DNA of 64,000 nt from Echinostoma caproni (Eukaryota; Platyhelminthes; Trematoda; Plagiorchiida; Echinostomatidae), in NCBI GenBank assembly GCA_900618425.1, contig UZAN01039946.1:5689-69688 (forward strand), in the 5' to 3' direction. Positions 35,702 through 46,113 of the stretch are shown here, piece by piece; position 1 is the stretch's first letter, and every line of letters begins with the position of its first letter. A program made the position numbers and the translations under genes. Under the pieces are notes generated by a model, which saw nothing but the letters and a program-made list of their open reading frames with translations, searched no databases and was not told the DNA's origin.

Positions 35702-36922
35702 TGCTCGATCTGGCACAGTGATCGCGGTGCAGAAACGTTGAGCAATCTGAATTGCATCACACCGGAGGCAGTTACCTGTCTCTGGTAGCCGTAGCACCCA
35801 CGTGGTTCAACGTACATGAGCCCAAACTTGAAAAACAAACATACATGCACAAACGCTCACTCAAGCACACTCTCAAGCACATCAGGTCTAAACAAAGCAC
35901 ACCAAACGTGAGCTACACCAATCCAAGTCGCCAACATACGAGGTAAATAAAATCGACATTAACATCAGCAAACAACAACAACAACAGCAACAGTCACACC
36001 AACAACACCATCAGCTCATTCATTGACGCGGTTTTACTTGTGTAGTCAAAGCGGAATGAACAAATGCACGCACACATTAAGCGCAGAACCAGGGTCAGTA
36101 ATACAGACATACAACCAGAAAATAACCAGTCAACCTCGTGCCCTCACTGTTCATGCAGATAGGCACACAGACACCCACGTGTGTGTAAACATCTATGTGG
36201 GGGAAGGCATACAAATTCGCAAAACATCACCAGCACCCCCTGTGGACAGGCAGTCATGCATGAACGTGACCGAACCGTTTGGCTTGTGAGCTATTGTTCT
36301 GCGTACCATCTTGGCAACATCAGCAACCAGACAGATGGAAAAAGAAAACACGGAAACCTTGAGACCCCAACGGACCTGTGTGATGATATTAGTTTGCGGT
36401 CAGATATTTGTGAGCAGCGGTGTGTAAAACAATCGAAACAACCATAAACATCCTAAAGAATTCTCTACAGCAGATGAAAAAAACTGTCACATTGTGTGAC
36501 AGCAAACTTCGCGAGTGTAGGATTCCGTCTGGTCACAAGGTTACCAAATCATGCGTTTGCGAATGAGATCTGGAGCGTGGTCTGGAAAAACATCTAACTG
36601 GTAGTATGAATGACACACCATGTACGATCAGATTGGCTGAAACTTGCTGGTAATTTTGAAATCAGAATTTATTATAAATACGGCTGAAGAAAAACTGTGT
36701 ACGAGACGATAACGAAATTTGCCGTGAACTCCTCTGTAAGTTGATTAGTGCAGCAAGAGGGACAAATATATCTACCTTCCTTCGGATGAAAAACATATCA
36801 TTTCTCTAGTGTAGTGTGGATAGTTTCGCGACAGAATGACGAGAACTAATCATTCCAACGGGGAAAAATATTGGAAGATGTTTTCATTCTTCTGACATGA
36901 CATCAATCACTTTTTGCTACAG
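35702..36922. other. VAL upstream region
   Basis: This is the 5' flank of the VAL start codon (minus strand), where its 5' UTR and promoter should lie. No TATA box or other element can be assigned. A CAA/CAG-type simple repeat is at about 35968-36000. Long plus-strand frames here are low-complexity Thr/His-rich sequence. Confidence 0.3.
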
Positions 36923-37123
36923 ACCTAACCTTTGATTCCAGTATGACTAACAATTTTACCGTGGCCACTTGGTCACCATCAGGATCGTTACCGGTGGACT
37001 TGTGTTCGCTCAAACGAGAGCCCAATCAGCTTGAACCATTGATCACACACTGCTTACCGCACATCAAGCATGTCACGTATGGCCCTTTAGTGATCAAAGA
37101 GTATGACGAATTACTGTTCACCC
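36923..37123 (+). CDS. Putative internal exon, unknown protein
   Basis: A good acceptor (atcactttttgctacag) is followed by a long frame: DLTFDSSMTNNFTVATWSPS, then SLPVDLCSLKREPNQLEPL, and CLPHIKHVTYGPLVIKEYDE. Codon use is balanced and GC-richer than the surroundings. The frame stays open to 37248 but becomes less protein-like after about 37150. A donor at C/GTAATC (37123/37124) makes it a phase 1-1 exon whose end matches the next candidate at 38202; donors at 37136 and 37149 are alternatives. A second acceptor at 36941 would start just before the ATG. Function unknown. Confidence 0.45.
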
Positions 37124-38201
37124 GTAATCCACTTCGGTGCATTGTGGCGGTTACACAGCCAAGGGAAACAAGCAAGACGTCCCATACAGTTGCCTGTCTA
37201 TGGATTATATATATAGACAATTTGGTGCAACGTTTAGGCACTGAGTGATCTTGTGCTGCTGGACGTGAAGATAAGTTGGATTTGCTACTAAACATATAAG
37301 GCACGAAAAATCTGCGCAAAGGCAGGCCCTATCACTGATATCGAATGATTGGACTCCGTAACAACGGTGTACAGAAAGTTCACTTTGGGAGGAGTTAATG
37401 TAGATTGTTTTACCTTTCAAGGGTGGTCAGCGAGTCCAAGTCATACATAGGAGATTATCGAATGCACTAAATACGACTTTCCACACAGTAAAGCTCCAGA
37501 TTGTGTTTAACCTAGAGGCTACGGTGTGACCATGATGAAAGAGAACAGGTTTTCATCCTTTTTCTGCGACTATCACTCACTTATTCCGGAAATAGTTGGA
37601 CTATCGTGGCATACAATATTTGACTTTTGCCCATTTTGTATGAACTCACTCCAAACCATCGAAATGTACAGGGTTATGTGTTAACAGAAAACGCAGCGCA
37701 CTGGTTTCCTGCATTGTTCTGCCGCAACGTTCCTTAGATGGATTGTTAAATACTGCTGTGTTTCACATGATCATTCGTTCACTCACAGAAATTCTATGAT
37801 CCCCAAAACAAGGTTTATCCAAAACACTCTAAAAAGACAGATATTACTTCATTTCAATAAATTCAGGTGCATCCAGATACCAAGGTTGATATCGTTCAAA
37901 TTCAAGGATTCTTTAGTTTTGGAGCAAAAGGGTGATAAGTATTACTCTAGATATGGCAGACTGAATACCCTTCTCAACCAAAATTGGTGTAAAAACATTT
38001 AAATAGGAACAGCAATAGTGAGTATGCTTGTTTCGATTCTCGCTTCCACGAATTCACAGTATTTTGGTCAGCTGTATGCGTGGCAAGACAGTCGACATGG
38101 TGTAACGACCTTGGCAACTTGCCATTCCGTTTGAGTGTGAGTCGTGTTCATGTCTCACTGGACCACTTGGTTCATGGCGTCTGTATTTTCCTCTCTTGCA
38201 G

Positions 38202-38365
38202 ATTGTCAGTTCACCCTCTTCACGGAGAACCTCCTGTCTGTCGACGGTTCCAGCCCACACCTAGACTCTGCCCACTTGCGGTTATCTGATTTATTCGTTC
38301 ACGGGGGGACATCCTGCGGCACACCCGAACCAAGCATCCTACAGTGGAGTGGTGGAGTGCATTGA
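38202..38365 (+). CDS. Putative terminal exon, unknown protein
   Basis: A very good acceptor (tgtattttcctctcttgcag) is followed by CQFTLFTENLLSVDGSSP, then HLDSAHLRLSDLFVHGGT and CGTPEPSILQWSGG, with TGA at 38363-38365. Its entry phase (two bases completing a codon) fits the phase-1 donor at 37123. So the two may be neighbouring exons of one plus-strand gene that runs divergently from VAL. A weak internal donor (GTG/GTGGAG) would instead make it internal. No family is recognised. Confidence 0.42.
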
Positions 38366-39549
38366 TGTGTGTAATGGTAAAGTAAAATCAACTTTTCTCG
38401 CGTTCAACCTAAACCGAGAATACAGTAGTTGTACTTTGCACAATTTGTATCCGAAAACGTTTCGTTTTGTCTCACCAGGTAAGTACTGCAGATTAGGTTA
38501 TATGAACATAAGAATAATAATAATAATAATGGCATTCAAATCACAACTTCCATGCATTTTCACATGTGTTCAACAGAATTCAAAGTTATTACTCTGAGGC
38601 TTTTGTCCGATTTAGGAGATTATACTATTTCTGTTCCCATTCGGGTTATGTGACAACTTCCAGTGTTTTGAATTAGGGAAACTTATTTGGGATTTCCAAC
38701 ACGATGATGTTGGTGATAGCAACCCGTTTGTTTGAACCGAAGAACTATTTCTTCTCTCGACACAAACTAACTTTTAGAGAAAGAGGCTTTCTAACTGAAC
38801 TTTAATGTCCAGGTAGTAATATTTACTTATCGGGGAACAAAAATGAAATCCAAGTGATTACGTTTCAAAAAGATTTGTCTCTATTGAGGTTATTCTAGTG
38901 CCTCCCAATCCCTTCCAGGCATTTCGTCAATGGCATTTGGCAACCGATGAGCCTTGGTTCTTCCACCAGTTCAATTCATCATCATCAGCGATTTTTTAGA
39001 CTGTATTAAATGTTATGACTCCGGTGTGATTGTCAGTGGATAATCAGTGAACCTCAACAACAAATGGGGAACCTTGACCCTCCCCTAACCCTCATACGTT
39101 TCATACTTATTCTCGTTCATTGAAAAAGGAAATGCAAAGTCTATTTACAATGGTTTTAGTGCATTCACACATATATTAGATTACGTGTTTTCACTTGAGA
39201 ATATTTCTTTCAATGCCAATTCTCATCGTCATATTGATGGAACAACATGAGCAGCCAACAAGCTCGTACTCGATAATTTCTTCCTTTGGTTACTAAAGTC
39301 ATACACATAAATCAATATAGATATATATATATATATGTATAGGAAGTGAACAGATTTGCAAAAGAATAAAGTCAGACTGAACATGCGTTGATTGGGCGAT
39401 ATGGATATGGTGAAGAGTGGATAGAAGAAGGGTAGAAACAAAAGTTTCTATTCACTGATTTAGAATATGAAATCGAGAAACAACGGGAAGAGAAGGATGA
39501 AAGAGGAAACGGGATAGGAATAATAACATACTTCTGGCTTAGATCAAAT
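38366..39549. other. Intergenic, simple repeats only
   Basis: There is a short (AAT)n run at about 38511-38529 and an (AT)n run at about 39318-39336. No gene is recognised. Confidence 0.5.
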
Positions 39550-39880
39550 GTTCATGGGTGTATTGACTTTCTGCCTTGGGTCTGCTTCAGGATGGATGGA
39601 GGGCTTTACCAAACAGTTTTTTGAACATAGAGTTGATATCGATAACTTTATTGATACCCTCTCTGCTGTCGCAAGGTGCCGTTGTCAGAGAGTTATGGGA
39701 TACCTCGTAGACAGCTTCAGGTACACGGTGTCCGGTATCAACGTGGTGCGACGTGATTCCACTCGAGCTGTTGCTTATGTTTACCGGACTTAACCAAGCC
39801 AGATTGTGTTTTGTCTTGGAGAAAACTGCCTGTTCGTCCAGCATATTTAGCTTGCCGAACATGAGCAGATAAAAGATTAG
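39550..39880 (-). mobile_element. Penelope-like element fragment (GIY-YIG C-terminal part)
   Basis: The minus strand reads SGITSHHVDTGHRVPEAVYE, which resembles the helix after the GIY-YIG active site in Penelope-like elements (typically ...HxVDTGH...). No catalytic GIY or YIG residues remain. It lies just beyond the 3' end of the CR1 copy at 39.9-41.1 kb, and a Penelope RT fragment lies at that copy's other end. Confidence 0.4.
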
Positions 39881-39894
39881 GCTAACATTGAGGC

Positions 39895-41098
39895 AATTTA
39901 CCTTTGAGATTTAATGACAACACAGATAGGTTAGTGAACTGTGTCCGTAAAAGGGCCGCATGAAACGTTCGAGAGATCGTTTTCCTAAGTCAGGTCAAGT
40001 ATTTGCTCTATGCAATTTAAAGTCCTTTTTGAGCATCCCTGGAAAGATTACTGGGGACCCGTACAACCATAGGAGTAAAATACAGGCAAAAAGAAAACGT
40101 TTACTCAAGAAGCGACGGACAGCTAGTGTTTTCAGTTGTAAATTATAGTTTCTTGACCTTTCCAAATACAGAACCAACTTGGTCAAACCAGTTTACGGTT
40201 TGGTTTAGGAACACACCAAGATACTCGATATTTGGGGGTTGGACAATAGTATCATCGCATGTGTTTAACGTGGGACAGGATTTCAGGAGATTGGCATAAC
40301 GATTCCCTCTGTGAAGTGAGAACAGTATGTCTACATATTTAGAGGGACTGACAGTTAAGTCATGCTCAGCGGACCACTTAGCAAGGTTAGTAAGGTCAAG
40401 TTAGAGAGTGGGGGTGACATATGCATCCGGGTGGGCGATTCCAACCACAACATTGTCCGCATATTTAATGAGCAAAAGATTTTGAAAAGTAGGCATGGAT
40501 GAAATATAAGTGGGGAAGAAAAACGGGGATAGAATGGCACCCTGTAATACCCCTGGTGAAGAAATTAAGGAAAAAGAAGGAACGACTAAGGTAACATGTG
40601 AACTGTGATCGATTTATGAAATAGTTAATGAGTACTGCAGTAATGGTTTGCGATATTCCGTTGGAACACAAAATATTTAACAGCATAGACCTGTCAACAC
40701 AATTGAAGGCGTCACTGTAATCCACGAAACAAATTCTGACACCTTTCTTGTTTCCATCAAGTGCTGACAGAATGTAGTGAAACAGAGAAGCTAGGGCATC
40801 TAGTGTGGAGCGAGAGCGACGGTACGCAAATTGGTTTTGGTCCAGCACATTCAGCTGGGGTCAAATTCCTTGAAGGAGTAACTTCTCGAAAAGCTTCAAC
40901 ACAACAGATGTACATGCAATCGGACGGAATTGTGAGGTGCCTCTTTTAGGTACTGCAGTGATGGAGGCAGCTTTCCAACAATCCGGTGTAATTCCGTTTT
41001 CCAAGCACTGGTTAAACAGAGCGGTGAGCACTGGCGAAAGTGTGTGAGCGCACTCCTTAAGGATGGCAGCCTCCAACCTATCGCGACAGCGTATTATC
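39895..41098 (-). mobile_element. CR1-type LINE, RT region, degenerate
   Basis: Minus-strand RT sequence. Reading from 41098 down it gives LSPVLTALFNQCLENGITPD, PKRGTSQFRPIACTSVVLKL, NQFAYRRSRSTLDALASL, motif A as FVDYSDAFNCVDRSML and a degraded motif C (KYADN). It then continues into NIEYLGVFLNQTVNW and CR1-type tail residues (VIFPGMLKK) near 40050. Frames break repeatedly after about 40560, and the (Y/F)ADD box reads YADN, so the element is dead. Its strand is opposite to the copy at 1-955. Confidence 0.75.
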
Positions 41099-41240
41099 TT
41101 CAATTAATATGAAAATATCATCGGCGTAATGGTAATAGAATGGTAAGCCTTCTATCACATCTTGAAGTTCCCAGTTTTCCAGTTTGGTGACATAGGTCAA
41201 CCGAATTGGGCCCACTGCAAATCTATCCGTTTGCCTGTAT
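41099..41240 (-). mobile_element. Penelope-like RT fragment
   Basis: The minus strand reads NAELYRQTDRFAVGP, then VTKLENWELQDVIE and FYYHYADDIFILIED. This parallels YRQMDRVATGSPLG...AKLENNIL...YVDDILFFV in the fuller copy at 42.5-43.8 kb. It ends abruptly where CR1 sequence begins (about 41098). Confidence 0.65.
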
Positions 41241-41264
41241 AATTCCGCGTTGAAGCTTAACTGA

Positions 41265-41320
41265 ACTACTACTGCTACTACTACTACCACTACTAGTACT
41301 ACTATTACTACTGTTACTAG
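41265..41320. repeat. (ACT)n microsatellite
   Basis: Imperfect act repeats with gct, cact and gtt variants. Confidence 0.9.
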
Positions 41321-42533
41321 TTATACTACCAATAGTACTATATTGTACCGTCAACCTTCAGTGTATATATATGTACATATTTATAATTGTATTAGCTACA
41401 ATAAAATATCCCTGTGAGTGGGAAGCAAACTGTGATAGATTGGTTTTGACTATCTTTCAGAACAGTAAAACTTGTTGAACAACCTGATTATCGGTTATTC
41501 ATACTCTCGGAAAAAACGAAACACTCAATTCGTTTTACTGGTGTCAGTGGGCACAAGATAGGTTTGAATATTAATGGGTCAAATCTGAATACGATTGTGT
41601 ATGTGCAAGTGAGTGTGAGTGTGAATGTGGGTAATTACTCACGGTTTCAATGATTTAATGGTTGTTTATATATGGAAAGTGGACCAGGAGCATTTAAGCT
41701 CGGGAATAAGGTAACATTTTGTTGAACGTATTTAATGGAATGTATTAGTATGATTAAGACAGAATGACTAAACACGAGATTGTTTCCCACGTTGTGCTGA
41801 ATTGAACCTGCTCAAATGATCCTGTGAAATCGTCATGGTTATCGTTCGATTCTCGTTTTAACATAGTAAGATTTGGTTTACAGTATGCGTATTGGTTTCT
41901 ATTATTCCTTGGTTATTTACATGTGCGAATGTGGAAGGCGTTAATCAAAAGTGTTTGAGTCCAAAGGTCAGTCTCAATAACGATAGGGTTACGCATCCGT
42001 GCTAGGTTAAATCGATTTGGAGACAGATAACAACTAATGCCCCGGTGGAATACAGGCAGTGATCAATGTCCAGAAGGTGTGCGCGAATGAGGCTGGAGAT
42101 CAACCCTGTTCCGTTATGATTGAGCCACCAGTGTACTTTATCCGGCCATTTATTTACCTTGCAGCGAAACCGACGCATAATGAATCCTAGATCCATCTGA
42201 TAAGGATCGTGTATTCGGATGCCGCCGTCTTAGCCAACCTCTGACATTTATTTATCCGTCTGAATATACCTTCATTACTCATTGTAAGAAAACACAAAGC
42301 AGCGAACAAGTTCGTTTGCGGTTATTCTTCTGCAAGCTGATACATCACAATTTATAACAAAGTGTGGAAGAATCATGACAATTTGGAAATGAAATAATCC
42401 AAACTCTAGTTCCATGACCGGATGTTGCTCGCACTTTGGTCCTCTCATGTGCGCATTGGTTTTGGTCATTAGAGGCGGGTGGTGGGATGGCTATGTCGTG
42501 TGTGGTGGCTTGGCCATAGAAGACCGAGTGTTC
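41321..42533. other. Intergenic, nothing recognised
   Basis: Short open frames only. A guanine run near 42558-42568 marks the edge of the following Penelope copy. Confidence 0.5.
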
Positions 42534-43760
42534 TTACAAATTGTTTTTGGGAGCATAGGGGGGGGGGGAATTATTTAGGTGGATTCCGATCGCTTCCGCT
42601 ATGGCCCAAATGCGACTCCTAATCCTCTTAGATTGGCCGGTGCTAACCGCGTGGTTTGATTCTACTAGGTGTGAAGCGATTGAGCTGCTAATAGTCCTAA
42701 TTACTCGACTGTTCAAAAATGCCGGGTGCTGCTCACGGACTGGTTCAAATAGACGTCTGCTCGTGCGGCCAATGTACCTTGTCCCATAGGAACAGGTAAA
42801 GAGGTACACACAGAAAGATATGGCAGAAACAAGCAATTTATCGTTGCGTTGAAAGCACAGAAGAAGCCTGAAGATGAACGCAATAGGCATTTTTACTGTG
42901 GGAATGCTTTTTCTACAACTGTACTCAGCTTACGTGTCACCATACCGGCAGTTGTATCGCCCTTGAAAGGTAGCGATATGTAAGCCGGTTTCTTCTCAGC
43001 AGTAATGGTCTTATTTGGCAACCGGTGACGACCCAACATATTGTTCACAAATCACTCTGGGTATTCGTTTCGAAGGAAAACCTTTTTAATAAACCTCAAT
43101 TCTGTATCAATGGTATGGTCTGTACATATTCTTCTCTCCCTGGAAGCGAGGCTTTGAATCAAGTTTCTTATCCATTCCAAAGGCACACAGCCTTGGAAAT
43201 GGATATACGATAGCTCCCTGTGGATCGCGCATTGAATAGTCCTGCCTGATCGACGGTTTAGTAGAACGTCCAGAAATGCAAGCTGCTCATTCTCTTCTTT
43301 CTCTAGAGTAAACTTGATGTTTGAATGAGCTTAATTTAATAATTTTAAGAGTCTTGAGAGATGCACACTATCATTGACAAAGAACAAAATGTCATCCACA
43401 TAGCGCTTGTAAAATGTGCAACGATCGATTGTACGTTTTAGGATGTTATTCTCTAGCTTTGCCATGAAGATATCTGCGAACAGTAGACCTAGGGGAGATC
43501 CCGTTGCTACCCTATCCATTTGGCGATATCGTTCGTCATTGAATTTGAATTGTATGTTGTGTATGCAAAAGTATAGTAATTGTTCGAGATCACCGACTGG
43601 TATTCCAATTTCACAATTATTCCTTTGTATGTGATCACATATGTATTCAATAGTTTCATCACTGGGAACGTTTGTGAAGAGCGAACTGATGTCGAATAAT
43701 GTCACGCGTATTCTGTTTATGTTTGCTTTTTTAATCTTAGCCACTGAGTAGTAGGAATCC
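42534..43760 (-). mobile_element. Penelope-like element: RT plus GIY-YIG endonuclease
   Basis: The minus strand encodes, in order, a Penelope-type RT (43744-43331) and a GIY-YIG domain (42890-42534). The RT has LFDISSLFTNVPSDETI, IGIPVGDLEQLLYFCI, YRQMDRVATGSPLGLLFADI, AKLENNIL and the active-site YVDDILFFV. A linker with FTLEKEENEQLAFLDVLL follows in a broken frame. The GIY-YIG domain has VYLFTCSYGTRYIGRTSRRL and then IASHLVESNHAV. This RT-then-GIY-YIG order defines Penelope-like elements. The RT catalytic Asp pair (YVDD) and the R-Y-I-G core survive. Stops in the linker at about 42900-43330 disable the copy, and its N-terminal part is missing. Confidence 0.85.
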
Positions 43761-44869
43761 CCTCAAATAACCCCTGATCGGTAACAGTGACCATTCGAAT
43801 TTTAATAGAGTGATAAAAATATTAGTAGTCATAGTTATTCTTATGGGATTTGGTCACCGTTGGCAATTCCTTATGCCTATCTCAGGTGATATCTGAAATT
43901 GGGACAACATTGTGTGGCATCAAGGAATATAACGGAGTTTCACTGGGGCGCCTCATGAGACTTTTTAATAGACACATTACTCCTGTAAGGAAAACGTGTG
44001 AAAAAGTCCGCATAATCTCTATACTCAAGGTACTTATTTACTCACATCCATGGACTATAATTTTGCATCTGTATCTGTATGATATTTGGAAAACACAGCT
44101 GATGAAGCAAACTTTGTCGGCTCCTAAAGAAAGAAAACATTTAGTATTAGTGTACTCAACACTTTAATACTTGAGATTATTTATGACCCCCCTAGGAGCT
44201 GCTCTAATTGTTCAATTATTCCACGTTTGACCGTGAAATTAATCAATCATTTTGCGTCAATTGTGGTTGACGGCTTGCTTGTTCGTGAACATTTACTAGT
44301 CAATTCTTTGCACTTATTGCACGGAACGTGTTTGGGTCCACTCCCCAAACACTCACGTTCACTCACTCTTTAAAAAACCGATCAAGCAGGTTCTAACATA
44401 GAGGAGTTAGACCGTAGCAACCTAGTGCATTGTTGCAACAGATAATGGGGACATTCGGTGCACGGGACCGGAAACTCAAAACATCTCTCTATCCATTTGG
44501 GTTCACCTGGTTGAACAGAGATTTTCATTTCCATTTCTCGGTAACTGCTCTGATGTGTGTATGAGTGATAAAGAGTAGACGGATCGTGGTCATTGATCAT
44601 CCATTGTGCAATGCACTTCTTCTTGGAGGGCGAAGTGCTGGTGGGTGCGTGGATGACACATTGCAGGTAATCAGCTGACTGATACGCACGTAACTCCGTT
44701 CAAGTGACGGCGTGCTCTACTTTGCATTCCGTATCTTATCTTCCACCTCAAAGCAAATAATATCGATCGGATTATTGACCCATTTTCACAAATCGCATTC
44801 TACCAACCAACGTATTCCTGTAAGTCAATCGCAGGACTGATCGTCCCGTGCACACTTTGTCTATGTTCT
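43761..44869. other. Intergenic, nothing recognised
   Basis: A plus-strand frame of 105 codons at 43850-44167 (including RLMRLFNRHITPVRKTCE) has no recognised motif and no supporting splice context. The rest shows no feature. Confidence 0.4.
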
Positions 44870-44951
44870 ATGGCGAATAACGTTTTACTGGATCCCGACG
44901 AACTCACCGACGAAGTGCTCAGGGTGGATTACACGTTGTTCATATATGATG
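44870..44951 (+). CDS. Putative first coding exon of a small gene
   Basis: An ATG in a fair context (ttctATGG) opens 27 codons with no low complexity: MANNVLLDPDEL, then TDEVLRVDYTLFIYD. They end at a donor, GATG/GTTAGT, in phase 1. The frame is also open upstream to an AG at about 44833, so it could be an internal exon. The next phase-compatible acceptor with coding sequence is at 45971. The protein is unknown. Confidence 0.38.
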
Positions 44952-45970
44952 GTTAGTTAAAGTTAGGGGGATACTCACAATTGATGCTTATTAAAACTGC
45001 AAATTTGGAAAACATGAAAACAGTGAGGAAGGGTCTCAACTGAAGCCGACTTACCGGTAAAGTACAGCGTCCCTTGCGATCAGTACTAAACTTATTTCTG
45101 CTTCAGTCTTAAGACTACTTCTAGTAGGCAGGTACGGTCTTCAAAATGTCATGGAATCTTTCCCTGTCGTGGGTGGTTATTGTAATTGCACGGCGGAGTC
45201 TGAAAAGCACAGGGTTTATTTACTGTGAATTTCAAAACGAATGAGGCGTCAGTCATTTCAAGTGAGGTCGGTTTCGAGAAGTGTGTGATCAGCTCAGTCC
45301 TAAGTAACCCTTCAGGGATCAATGCATGAACAATTGTAGAACAAATTCACAATGACTCCGGAGTCAGGAACAACAAGTCCAAGATGCAGTAGAATTAAAG
45401 ATTATCAATTCGACTTGAAAATCCCACAAGCAAACTCCACAACCTGCAGGTGAATTTCCGTTTCACGACAAAATCGGATACTTCAACGAAGCTGCGATCA
45501 CAATAATCAAAAGTTGAATAAATTATTTTGAGTAGGCTCAATCGTAATAGTTACTTATGTCTTATGACGGAGTTAACTAAACCGACCACAGAACACACAA
45601 GACTTTGAATGACTTACCAAAGGGTAATGGAATAAAACTTAAACAATCTTTAGTTGAGCTAACCACGATTAGAAAAAAATCATTGTATTTGAAATACTGT
45701 CAGATGGTTATAGTATATCATACCAAAAACTGGTTTCAACATTCTGTAAGTAACCAATCCAATCCTTTCAGTTCTTCCGTTTGTGTGTATTTGAGATGAT
45801 AGCAATCGGCTATCTGATGCATCGTAGATCAATATACAGATTTTATAACCGAAAATCTTGAGGGTAGTGGGCTCGGAAGACACACATTTTGCTGTGTTCC
45901 AATATCAATTCTAGTGTTACTGCATTATTGTTTTTTTTTGAAGCGATTGACAACACATCTTCCACTCCAG

Positions 45971-46113
45971 GTGCAACTTTTTGTGTCCGTCGCACATCCA
46001 GGCAATCGTTGCCGGCTATCACACGTTTATACTACATTTATTTAATCCTCGGTTCGTTTGTAGAATCAAACGATTTTTCAAATGAGGAGCTCATGTGTTC
46101 ATGGAAAGCCTAA
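45971..46113 (+). CDS. Putative second and last exon of a small gene
   Basis: The acceptor cacatcttccactccag is followed by two bases completing the phase-1 codon from 44951. The frame then runs ATFCVRRTSRQSLPAITRL and onward to TAA at 46111-46113. A hydrophobic run (YYIYLILGSF) might be a short membrane segment. AATAAA at 46362-46367 could end the transcript. Joined to 44870-44951 this gives 74 residues. The evidence is only phase, splice sites and composition. Confidence 0.33.

Noticed and set aside
35591..35730. Plus-strand open frame over VAL exon 1
   Set aside because: It is the antisense of exon 1. The minus-strand CAP helix and donor explain the composition.
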